A stretch of DNA of 64,000 nucleotides, from contig OZ026606.1 in NCBI GenBank assembly GCA_964020085.1, forward strand, positions 2,797,423 to 2,861,422, in the 5' to 3' direction. The stretch comes from Micromussa lordhowensis (lineage: Eukaryota; Cnidaria; Anthozoa; Scleractinia; Lobophylliidae). The position numbers and the translations under genes are program-made. The notes below the pieces were generated by a model. The model worked only from the letters and a program-made list of their open reading frames with translations. It was not told the origin of the DNA and ran no database searches. Shown piece by piece: positions 1-10,586 of the stretch (positions are counted from its first letter, which is position 1; each line of letters starts with the position of its first letter).

Positions 1-129
1 GGTCACAATTTTGCCTCATTAGCACATGGTAACTGCAGAGACGTACCCTATGTTTTAAATGACTGTTTTATTCATGTGAAAAGTCAATGTCGAGAAAAAA
101 TCCGCTACTTCCCGGTGAAAAATTTCCGT

Positions 130-690
130 CTCGTGTACAACCCAGAAATGCGATAATGTACAGCACGATTTTCGCGTCATTAGCGCGCGCACATAATCGC
201 CAGCACGTACACAGCGTAAGAGATTTCCTTCAAGCTAAGCTCCGGATAGCGAAATAAATGCTCGTTTTCTCTCAAACGAGTATGGTTACCTATATTTTTT
301 ATTACATGAATTTGGTGTAACAACTAACTTCTTTAAGTTAAAAAGTTAAGAAAAAAATTGTACGGAAGGAAAAAAGATATAGCTAAAAGAGTGTACAAAT
401 CCGTTACTCGAGGATGCAAATTATGACCTCGAAAACGACGACTGGAGGAACGTTTTGAGTCAGTGTCACTTAGAATTGTGTGATTTTTCCATAAACTATA
501 TATTTATTACATTGTTCCAAGTGCTTAAGGCTTTCTGCCTCTCAAGATTTTTTCAAGTTTTGCGTTAATAACCTTTGCTTCCAGCCACTGCAAAATGTAA
601 CGAGGACTGATGAAATAACGCGCGTGATTAGGCATAAACGGGGCGAGATTGGCCCATCATATCTCTTAAGCGAGCACGGTGACCCCCCTT
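130..690. repeat. dispersed repeat, partner at about 47.82-48.40 kb
   Basis: Both places share a run beginning near a cgtcattagcgc motif, then agagatttcc, an aagct tract, and a block ending in gcggtgaccc or cacggtgaccc before a T-rich stretch. The order of blocks is the same with scattered substitutions and indels, so this is an old dispersed copy. No coding capacity is visible. The rest of 1-940 shows nothing else I can support. Confidence 0.6.
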
Positions 691-939
691 TTTTATTTCA
701 GTCATTTTTGGAGTATCATTACTATTCTTAATAAATGGACAAAGTTTGAAACAAATCTTGTGTTGGGTTCTATTTCGGGGGAATGACCTTAAAAACGAAA
801 GAAAATTTCAAACTTCTAGCTCTAAAAGTGATCGCGGTCGCTTTGCGAGAAGTGGTCGCTCAAATGAGGTTCCAAATGTAGAGATTTGACTGGAAACCTT
901 TGGTATTTTGCAAAACTTGTCGCTGAGAAGAGGTGGTCG

Positions 940-2640
940 CTTACGAGTGGTGATCGCAACCGTAGGTTCGACTGTATGTCAATCCAGCGAATTTATCAGA
1001 CAGGCTCTGTGAAGAAGCTACACGACTCGGCCTAGTTCAGAAGTATTCCTCGGTATTCAGAAAGATATCTTTGTTACTGTATGAAAGGCAAGCTTATATG
1101 AATATTTTATCAATACTTTACAAGGTCTAAAAACGTTCGCTCATCGTTAAAACAACTCAAACAAGCGAGCTAAAACAAAAGTATATAGGCCGACTGAGGC
1201 GATAAATCTGGTAAAGAGGTTGAGCTATTTTAAACATCTTCAAAGGGTAGAGCTGCGAGAACTGTTTTCAACTACCAAGTTACAATTTCAGATAATTTGG
1301 TTACCTTAAGATAAATCTCCATTGTGTTCAACCAAGCCAAAGAAGTGCTTTGCAGAATTCGCGGCGTTGTTGTTTGCCGAAGACATCATGTTTAAAGTTG
1401 TTCACCCATCTTCTTCACTCGACAGAATTAATCTTCTTTGTTTTCCTTCAGAGGAATTCAGAAATGTGAAATAGTATCGATAAAGAATGGCGAAAACTAA
1501 TCCGCCGAATTTTGTGGCTAAACCGGCCGGCTAAACCACTTCAAAACGATCCCTGTCGCCACGCGAGGCATTCGCAGACGCGATAAAAAGGCGGTAAATT
1601 GTGTGCACGAAATCGAGGCTTCTTGTGGGTTTCACGACTTGAGGTGAAAGCAGCAGGGAAAGCAGCTACAGTAGCTCGTTGTGTTTATTTCCTTCAGTAG
1701 CAAAAGAAGAGTTCAAACCTTTTTTTCAAATAATTTGTGGCATACTCTGTATATTTAGTTTTGGTGGTACAGAGAATTTCTTGAGGCCCTGTACATTTCT
1801 TCCTCGGCCCATGTCATCGCTTATGCCATAAATAAAGTGCGTGTCCCTATAAATTCACCGTTGGATACGTAACAAAAAAGTTCATACTTTCGTCCGAAAA
1901 TTTCCCATCAGGTTATGACCGGTATTTTGCTTGGAGTGAGTAGTGGCTGTGAAGAAAGATCATGGGTAGATATTAAGGGGGAAGGAGAGAGCAAGAGGGC
2001 CGTGGCCCTCCTTCATTCGTAACAAATTGTAACCACGACCGACCTTCTGTGGCCCCCACACTATCAAGAATGCTCGTGTGTTATCAGCATGGGGCCGAAG
2101 GTTGCACTTACCCATCTTCTGAATTTTCTTCATTCGCCGCTGAGAATCGTCGATAATTTTGACAGGAGCACTTTACAAAATACCAGGGCCGGGTTGTTCG
2201 AAAGCCGGTTAACGCTAACCCAGGATTAAAAGTTAATCGTAGTATGTATTTTTCTTGCGTAAAAACGTTTTTCACCGCTTATGTTTTGGTAGTTTGAAAT
2301 TATCCAAATTCAAAACAGAATGACAAAAAATATAAACAGAAAACCTCACCGCAAAGTTACAAAACTCAAATTAAAATTCTCGCTAATCCTGGGTTTGCTT
2401 AATCGGGCTTTGAACAACCCGGCCCAGAGTGTTTTGCGTGTAGTTCTTCGATACGAGTTTTACAAAACTGCCCTGCAAAGAAACAGCGCCATCGTTTACT
2501 GCGTTAAGTTGCCTGTTTGGAAATGTTTGCATGCAAGTACTTATCAAAATAAACGTGGTATAGATCTAGGTATTGAACTGAAAACTCAAAGTGCAGCGTT
2601 ATGCTTCACTCACGGAAGCAAAGAGTCGGGGTGAGTTAGT
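940..2640. repeat. dispersed duplicate, partner at about 30.86-32.90 kb
   Basis: Long collinear similarity with the 30.86-32.90 kb region: shared blocks include the stretch around gtgttcaaccaagccaaag, the block around ccataaataaagtgcgtg, and the one around gttatcagcatggggc. Each copy carries an insertion the other lacks: a short inverted-repeat element here (2186-2425) and a LINE in the other (31839-32430). Read on the minus strand, both copies hold a short ATG-started stretch ending at an AAG|GTAA splice-donor-like site (near 1310 and 31240), so a first exon is possible but unproven. Confidence 0.75.
2186..2425. mobile_element. MITE-like inverted-repeat element
   Basis: Ends are inverted copies of each other: the left starts ggccgggttgttcgaaagcc and the right ends in the complement (tttgaacaacccggcc), with a second matched block, cccaggatta against taatcctggg. 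The paralogous copy near 32.76 kb lacks this piece, giving a natural empty site. No transposase is encoded; the ORF crossing it is not credible. Confidence 0.7.
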
Positions 2641-3483
2641 GAACTCCTTCTCGAAGATTCGCAAAGGCTTGTGGAATTTCAGTTATCGATGTTGTATTGC
2701 TTCCTTCGATCCTCCTTGTTTACGAAAATATATCAAGCAAGCACACATAAAATCGTAAGTGAACCGTCACGATTTTGAAACGGAAGGTCAATCTCTTGGA
2801 AAATCCTGATGTTGTTTGCTTAGTCGTGTGACATTTTGCATAGTTTTGTCCGTGTCCGTCCAGTGAGGCACATGAATGATCTCACGTTTGGTAAATCACA
2901 GTTATTAGTCAGGGAATTACACTACACTCCCGCTTTGATCCAGTGTGCTTTGAATGCCGTATCCGGCTCTGTCTGATTTCTCTGATTTCACCATATCCGT
3001 AGAACGTAGAAAATTTGCATTTCTTATAATAATGTTTCATCATTGGCGTTACAAAATGTGCTTCCAAGAAGTTTGAAATCCTCAATAAGTCTACTTTCTA
3101 ACAAATGGCCCCGAAATACTATTACATATTTTTTTTTATCATTGTTAAGTGAAGACACTACGTCACCTACAAAATAAATCTTACAGAACATGTTGTTCCA
3201 GCACTTACATTTTAAAATAATACATTATTAACCTCACTTAGCTTTCACTGTGCCAGAGATTTCAGAGATGCCTGTTACTGAGACATTTATATTAGACATA
3301 TGCCGGAGTAATTTACAGAAATGTCTGATAATTATTTTTCCCACGAGACAATAATTTGCATGATCATCTCAGAAGGACTGAAATGAGTTGACACAAAATC
3401 AAATATTCCACTGAAGGAAAATTATATAGATTAAAAGCAAATGTTAGAGGAATTTTGATATTAATGGTAGGTGATAGTAATGA
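2641..3483. other. no gene seen
   Basis: AT-rich intergenic sequence. I see no long ORF, RNA gene or clear repeat structure. Confidence 0.5.
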
Positions 3484-3571
3484 TAGTTGCTGCGGAGCGA
3501 GCGTAGCGAGCGTAGCAGCAGTTCATAATTGCTGCGGAGCGAGCGTAGCGAGCGTAGCAGCAGTTCATAAT
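3484..3571. repeat. GC-rich 49-bp tandem pair, self-complementary
   Basis: Two near-identical tandem units built on gctgcggagcgagcgtagcg followed by agcgtagcagc and ending in cagttcataat. Each unit contains several overlapping agcg/cgct-type inverted motifs. It sits immediately before the first 2.1-kb tandem unit. Confidence 0.8.
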
Positions 3572-5685
3572 CTAAATATAAAAGAAAGGTAGGAAAATTT
3601 GAGATTTTGCCATGGTTTTTAGCCTCGCTTTCAGCGGACCACAATGCTTTGCACTGTGGTAGAGCCTCGTTTTCAGCGGACCACAATGCTCTGCGCTGTG
3701 AAGAGCCTCGCTTTCAGCGGACCAGAATGCACTGCGCATTGCCTCAATTCGAGACCAAGACAACAAGCAACTGAGAAGTTCTAACATAACATAACATAAC
3801 ATAAGGTCTTCTACACTGTCATCTTGCTTTTTCGAGTTTCGACGTCAGTTCAGTTGAGTGCCAGTGCATGATGATGATTTCATTGCAATGTTAGGTATCA
3901 GCCAGGGTTCAGAATGCGAATTTTCGAAATTTTTGATTTCGAGCGGTTGACAATACCCGTTGACAAGTCCTGTCATTCTGGATTAACTTGTAGGTCAACG
4001 CGTCACGAAATAATTACAAGGTATCGTGGTGTCATTTTATCACGCATTACATACCGCAAGATTGATTCAAATGCCTGCGAAAAAAAAGAAGAGGTCGTGT
4101 TTGTTTTCATCTGCAACGGCAAGGCGGAAGAAGCCGAAAGACTCGTTTAGCTCTGATTGGGCTGAAGAATTAGCGGAGAGTGACAAAGGCTCTTACTTCG
4201 ACCAGGAGCAATGGCTAAAGGAGTTGACCGAGCCGCCAAGCGCCGAAAATGTAGTGCAAGCCGGTCAAAAATTACGGTTGAAGAACCTCTTACAGATCTG
4301 GAAAGCACTGAAACATGGCAAAAGTTCTATGGCCACGCTATCGTAGCCGGTCAAAGACTGCAGGAAAAGATCAATGAATCGGTGACCTGTCGCTTTTGTC
4401 AAGAAAGCGTTGAACTTGTGGAGAATTTAGGAAGTAAAAACGGACTTGGTTCCATTTGGATGTTTCAGTGCCAGAACGAGAGCTGTCCGTCGCACGAAAC
4501 TAATCTTCCATTTCCGACGATGGAAAAAAAAACAGGGCGCTCGCGATAAATTGTGCATCGCTTCTTGGCTTTCGAGCTATCGATCGCGGTCGCGCGGCAG
4601 TCTCAAAAGTTTTTAGTTCTCTTGGTCTATCGCCGATAAACAGAAAATACAGTTTATTCCCGCCACGTCCCGCGTAAAGATTTGGCCTGCTGCATATCAC
4701 CTGTCAAATGCCTATTGTTGTTGCAAGATGATCCCTCGCTGGTAAACTGGATGATTAGGTGTTATAATCCTATTGCGGTTAAGATGCCGCAAAAAATACA
4801 TCTTTCTTGTTTTCTCGGAACGAAAATTTTGGAAAGTTAAGCATACGTTTTTAACTCCAAGTCGGCAGCCCCTGAACCGATTTAGCTGAAATTTGCCCAG
4901 CTATTTGTCAGATTGTTTTTCTTGAGAAGCGTGTCGGCGATTTTTGTTTTCTTTTTCCGTTTTCGAATAATCGTCATTTTTTCGAAGGAAGTGCTGATGA
5001 TTTGTCCCCTCTGACTTTATCCTATTGTCAAAGAAGCAAATGAAAACTGAGACACGGTTTTTTAGTAGAACGTGTCAAGAAGCAAATGCGATGTTTATCG
5101 TTCTCTTCCGACATTCTTAGCGGGGACTGGAGTTGACTTTACACAGACATATGCTTTCGCAAAAAACGTCTCAATTGCGCTATCTCTTACGATTTTCGAT
5201 TTTTTTCCGATTTTTCTATTTTTTCGATAGTACTGTCGTCTGCCAAAAATTGAACGTAGTTTAAGTATTTTTTCTGATAGCTTTGTCGTATACTCCTGTA
5301 GCTGCCATGTGCTTCTTGCCGAAGCTCCTCGGCAAATTTGACAGGCTTTCATGTGTTCGCACTTATGCACTAATTCGCACAGCTACATTCAATATTTTTT
5401 AACAAGCCGTTGCATAAATTTATCGCACAAAATCAGTTAATTTTGTTCATGAAATCTTAAACTTATGAACTTTATTGCTGCATTATTTCTTTCAGAAATT
5501 AAACGCTGTAACTGATGACATCATGAATTGAATATAACCACATCTTACTCAACAATTTCTGGGACTTGACCAAACAAAATAACTTGATGACAACCATTTT
5601 TACACAAGCTCTATACAATCCCTACTTCGATTTGCAAACAACATCCCAATTTCCGCAGCACTTTCATAGCTTTGGCTACACTAGT
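3572..5685. repeat. 2.1-kb tandem unit A (Mutator-like, non-autonomous)
   Basis: The unit starts ctaaatataaaagaaa and ends gctttggctacactag. The next unit (5686) starts with the same words directly after the same end, so the units are head-to-tail. Near the start are three tandem ~40-bp blocks (agcctcgctttcagcggacc and variants), then a broken transposase fragment on +, then a conserved minus-strand coding remnant near 5.1-5.4 kb with a C-x2-C pair. The start-to-start spacing of A and B is 2114 bp. Confidence 0.8.
4071..4549 (+). pseudogene. N-terminal fragment of a Mutator-like transposase (copy A)
   Basis: From the ATG at 4071 the first frame encodes a lysine-rich start (MPAKKKKRS) and an acidic stretch with SDWAEELAESD, then runs out of frame. 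A second frame (to 4549) carries a zinc-finger-like region: CRFC, then about 18 residues, GLGSIW, then CQNESC. Cysteine pairs around a GLGS motif are typical of the N-terminal part of cnidarian Mutator-like transposase proteins; this identification is from remembered family pattern, not a search. A short deletion relative to copy B joins the two parts in different frames. The catalytic domain is absent, so the copy cannot be active. Confidence 0.55.
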
Positions 5686-7824
5686 CTAAATATAAAAGAA
5701 ATGTAGGAAAATTTGAGATTTTGCCACGGTTTTTAGCCTCGCTTTCAGCGGACCACAATGCTTTGCGCTGTGGTAGAGCCTCGTTTTCAGCGGACCACAA
5801 TGCTCTGCGCTGTGAAGAGCCTCGCTTTCAGCGGACCAGAATGCTCTACGCATTGCCTGTTGACAAGTCCTGTCATTCTGGATTAACTTGTAGGTCAACG
5901 CGTCACGAAATAATTCAGAAGGTATAGTGGTGTCATTTTATCACGCATTACATGCCACAAGATTGATTCAAATGCCTGCGAAAAAAAAGAAGAGGTCGTG
6001 TTTGTTTTCATCTGCAACGGCAAGGCGGAAGAAGCCGAAAGACTCGTTTAGCTCTGATTGGGCTGAAAAATTAGCGACCAGGAGCAATGGCTAAAGGAGT
6101 TGAACGAGCAGCCAAGCGCCGAATGCAATTCGTCGGTTTCCTCGTCAACATGTAGTGCAAGCCGGTCAAATATTACGGTTGAAGAACCTCTTGCAGATCT
6201 GGAAAGCACTGAAACATGGCAAAAGTTCTATGGCCACGCTATCGTAGCCGGTCAAAGACTGCAAGAGAAGATCAACGAATCGGTGACCTGTCGGTTTTGT
6301 CAAGAAAGCGTTGAACTTGTGGAGAATTTAGGAAGTAAAAACGAACTTGGTTCCATTTGGATGTTTCAGTGCCAGAACGAAAGCTGTCCGTCGCACGAAC
6401 TAATCTTCCATTTCCGACGATGGAAAAAAGCAGGGCGCTCGCGATAAATTGTGCATTGTTCTTGGCTTTCGAGCTATCGCCGATAAACAGAAAATGCAGT
6501 GTATTCCTGCCACGTCCTGCGTAAAAATTTGGCCTGCTGCATATCACCTGTCAAATGCCTATTGTTGTTGCAAGATGATCCCTTGCTGGTAAACATCAAA
6601 ATGGATGATTAGGTGTTATAATCCTATTGCGGTTAAGATGCCGCAAAAAATATATTTTTCTTGTTTTGAACTCCAAGTCGGCAGCCCCTGAACCGATTTA
6701 GCTGAAATTTGGCCAGCTTATTGTCAGATTGTTTTTTCTTGAAAAGCGTGTCGGCGATTTTTGTTTTCTTTTTCCGTTTTCGAATAATCGTCATTTTTTC
6801 GAAGGAAGTGCTGATTCCCCTCTGACTTTATCCTATTGTCACAAAAGAAACAAATAAAAACTAAGACACGGTTTGTTAGTAGAACGTGTCAAGAAGCAAA
6901 TGCGATGTTTATCGTTCTCTTCCGACCATTCTTAGCGGGATTGAAGTTGACTTTAAAAAGACACATGCTTTCGCAAAAAACGTCTCAATTACGCTATCTC
7001 TTACGATTTTGAGATTTTTAAAGAAATGAGTCATAATCTGGAAATATTAAGCTTTCAGAAAATGTATGGTTTTATAAGAGAAATGAAAGCGTTATTACAG
7101 AGATCCGCTCGCTGCCGGTTCTGAAGGGTGTGGCTGATACCTTAAGTAGATATATATGTCGTCAATAGGTTGATATCAAGTTCGCCTTGAATAAGTTACA
7201 CTGTTAGGTAGATACATGTCGATGAATAGATTAATCAGGTCGAGTTCGCCGCAAACAAGTAACACTGTGAGGTTTTCGATAGTACTGTCGTCTGCCAAAA
7301 ATTGAACGTAGTTTAAGTATTTTTTCTGATAGCTTTGTCGTATACTCCTGTAGCTGCCATGTGCTTCTTGCCGAAGCACCTCGGCAAATTTGACAGGCTT
7401 TCATGTGTTCGCACTTATGCATTAATTCGCACAGCTACATTCCATACTTTTTAACAAGCCGTTGCATAATCGCACAAAATCAGTTAATTTTGTTCATGAA
7501 ATCTTAAACTTATGAACTTTATTGTTGCATTATTTCTTTCACAAATTAAACGCTGTAACTGATGATGACATCATGAATTGAATATAACCACATCTTACTC
7601 AACAATTTCCGGGACTTGACCAAACAACTCCTTCCCGCGCCTTCTCTAATTTCTTTTTACCCGGCCAGATTCCGCTCGTCCCGCGCCCGCTTTTTCGATC
7701 GTGCCCACTGACCGAGAGCCTGGAACAGGCTACCATTTCTACACAAGCTCTATACAATCCCTACTTCAATTTGCAAACAACATCCCAATTTCCGCAGCAC
7801 TTTCATAGCTTTGGCTACACTAGT
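5686..7824. repeat. 2.1-kb tandem unit B
   Basis: Same start and end words as unit A and the same internal order. It differs by small indels and by an extra ~110-bp GC-richer segment at about 7627-7735 that units A and C lack. Spacing from the start of B to the start of C is 2139 bp. Confidence 0.8.
5972..6447 (+). pseudogene. N-terminal fragment of a Mutator-like transposase (copy B)
   Basis: Same two coding blocks as copy A. Here the first block has lost about 28 bases (the ESDKGSYFD part present in A) but keeps the spacer (SSVSSSTCSASRS) that A has lost. The zinc-finger block (CRFC, GSKNELGSIW, CQNESC) is intact to about 6400 and then shifts frame. Comparing A and B shows that each carries different damage to one ancestral ORF. 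Confidence 0.55.
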
Positions 7825-8100
7825 CTAAATATAAAAGAAAGGTAGGAAAATTTGAGATTTTGCCATGGTTTTTAGCCTCGCTTTCAGCGGACCACAATGC
7901 TTTGCACTGTGGTAGAGCCTCGTTTTCAGCGGACCATAATGCTCTGCGCTGCGAAGAGCCTCGCTTTCAGCCAGAATGCACTGCGCATTGCCTCAATTCG
8001 AGACCAAGACAACAAGCAACTGAGAAGTTCTAACATAACATAACATAAGATCTTCTACACTGTCATCTTGCTTTTTCGAGTTTCGACGCCAGTTCAGGTG

Positions 8101-8666
8101 AAAGACTCGTTTAGCTTTGATTGGGCTGAAAACTTAGCGGAGAGTGACAAAGGCTTTTACTTCGACCAGGAGCAATGGCTAAAGGAGTTGAACGAGCAGC
8201 CAAGCGCCGAATGCGAATTCGTCACTTTCCTCGTCAACATGTAGTGCAAGCCGGTCAAAAATTACGGTTGAAGAACCTCTTTGAGAACAACAACAAGAGA
8301 TCTGGAAAGCACTGAAACATGGCAAAAGTTCTATGGCCACGCTATCGGCAAAGACTGCAGGAGAAGATCAACGAATCGGTGACCTGTCGCTTTTGTCAAG
8401 AAAGCGTCGAACTTGTGGATAATTTAGGAAGTAAAAACGGACTTGGTTCCATTTGGATGTTTCAGTGCCAGAACGAAAGCTGTCCGTCGCATGAAACTTA
8501 TCTTCCATTTCCGATGATGAAAAAAAAGCAGGGCGCTCGCGATAAATTGTGCATCGATTCTTGGCTTTCGAGCTATCGATGGCGGTCACACTCAAAGGTT
8601 TTTAGTTTTCTTGGTCTATCGCCGATAAACAGAAAATGCAGTGTATTCCCGCCGCGTCCCGCGTAA
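8101..8666 (+). pseudogene. N-terminal fragment of a Mutator-like transposase (copy C)
   Basis: Begins with the KDSFSF/SDWAE-like block, then the zinc-finger block (QEKINESVTCRFC, GLGSIW, CQNESCPSHE). A short AACAAC insertion (near 8281-8300) lies between the two blocks and separates their frames. The open frame runs on to 8666 through a basic tail. No catalytic region follows. The second half is duplicated exactly at 9639-10102. Confidence 0.55.
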
Positions 8667-9150
8667 AGATTTGGCCTGCTGCATATCACCTGTCAAATGC
8701 CTATTGTTGTTGCAAGATGATCCCTCGCTGGTAAACATCAAAATGGATGATTAGGTGTTATAATCCTATTGCGGTTAAGATGTCGCAAAAAATATATTTT
8801 TCTTGTTTTCTCGGAACGAAAATTTTGGAAAGTTAAGCGTACGTTTTTAACTACAAGTCGGCAGCCCCTGAACCGATTTAGCTGAAATTTGGCCAGCTTA
8901 TTGTCAGATTGTTTTCCTTGAAAAGCGTGTCGGAGATTTTTGTTTTGTTTTTCCGTTTTCGAATAATCGTCATTTCTTCGAAGGAAGTGCTGATGATTTG
9001 TCCCCTCTGACTTTATCCTATTGTCACAAAAGAAGCAAATTAAAACTGAGACACGGTTTGTTAGTAGGACGTGTCAAGAAGCAAATGCGATGTTTATCGT
9101 TCTCTTCCGACCATTCTTAGCGGGACTGGAGTTGACTTTACACAGACATT

Positions 9151-9608
9151 GGCTATCTCTAAAACAAGGAACGGGGAATGGAGGAACGGGGAACGAGGAA
9201 CGGGGAACGGGGAACGGGGAATCTCTAAAAGGGGGAATCTCTAAAAGGGGGAATCTCTAAAATAGGGAATCTCTAAAAGGGGGAATCTCTAAAAGGGGGA
9301 ATCTCTAAAAGGGGGAATCTCTAAAATAGGGAATCTCTAAAAGGGGGAATCTCTAATATAGGGAATCTCTAATATAGGGAATCTCTAAAAGGGGGAATCT
9401 CTAAAATAGGGAATCTCTAAAATAGGGAATCTCTAAAAGGGGGAGTCTCTAAAATAGGGAATCTCTAAAATAGGGAATCTCTAAAAGGGGGAATCTCTAA
9501 AATAGGGAATCTCTAAAAGGGTGAGTCTCTAAAATAGGGAATCTCTAAAATAGGGAATCTCTAAAAGGGGGAATCTCTAAAATAGGGAATCTCTAAAATA
9601 GAGAAAAG
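9151..9608 (+). repeat. 16-bp minisatellite array, extra copy of the element's left arm
   Basis: Begins ggctatctctaaaacaagga, passes through a gaacgggga run, then about 24 head-to-tail 16-bp units of two main forms (aatctctaaaaggggg and aatctctaaaataggg). This is the duplicated left inverted repeat of the element at 10587-13040; the intervening duplication makes it an orphan arm. Confidence 0.9.
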
Positions 9609-9638
9609 CCGGCATGGCAGTGAGGAGAACGGAACGAG

Positions 9639-10102
9639 TGCGCCGAATGCGAATTCGTCACTTTCCTCGTCAACATGTAGTGCAAGCCGGTCAAAAATTA
9701 CGGTTGAAGAACCTCTTTGAGAACAACAACAAGAGATCTGGAAAGCACTGAAACATGGCAAAAGTTCTATGGCCACGCTATCGGCAAAGACTGCAGGAGA
9801 AGATCAACGAATCGGTGACCTGTCGCTTTTGTCAAGAAAGCGTCGAACTTGTGGATAATTTAGGAAGTAAAAACGGACTTGGTTCCATTTGGATGTTTCA
9901 GTGCCAGAACGAAAGCTGTCCGTCGCATGAAACTTATCTTCCATTTCCGATGATGAAAAAAAAGCAGGGCGCTCGCGATAAATTGTGCATCGATTCTTGG
10001 CTTTCGAGCTATCGATGGCGGTCACACTCAAAGGTTTTTAGTTTTCTTGGTCTATCGCCGATAAACAGAAAATGCAGTGTATTCCCGCCGCGTCCCGCGT
10101 AA
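9639..10102 (+). pseudogene. Mutator-like transposase fragment, duplicate of copy C
   Basis: Identical to 8203-8666, displaced by 1436 bp. It starts inside the spacer between the two coding blocks, so it holds only the zinc-finger block (CRFC, GLGSIW, CQNESC) and tail. It is a product of the tandem duplication and cannot be functional. Confidence 0.55.
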
Positions 10103-10586
10103 AGATTTGGCCTGCTGCATATCACCTGTCAAATGCCTATTGTTGTTGCAAGATGATCCCTCGCTGGTAAACATCAAAATGGATGATTAGGTGTTATAAT
10201 CCTATTGCGGTTAAGATGTCGCAAAAAATATATTTTTCTTGTTTTCTCGGAACGAAAATTTTGGAAAGTTAAGCGTACGTTTTTAACTACAAGTCGGCAG
10301 CCCCTGAACCGATTTAGCTGAAATTTGGCCAGCTTATTGTCAGATTGTTTTCCTTGAAAAGCGTGTCGGAGATTTTTGTTTTGTTTTTCCGTTTTCGAAT
10401 AATCGTCATTTCTTCGAAGGAAGTGCTGATGATTTGTCCCCTCTGACTTTATCCTATTGTCACAAAAGAAGCAAATTAAAACTGAGACACGGTTTGTTAG
10501 TAGGACGTGTCAAGAAGCAAATGCGATGTTTATCGTTCTCTTCCGACCATTCTTAGCGGGACTGGAGTTGACTTTACACAGACATT

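Noticed and set aside
9151..9608. Regular array that could be taken for a CRISPR.
   Set aside because: Units are contiguous 16-bp repeats without spacers, in a eukaryotic genome, and form the arm of an inverted-repeat element.
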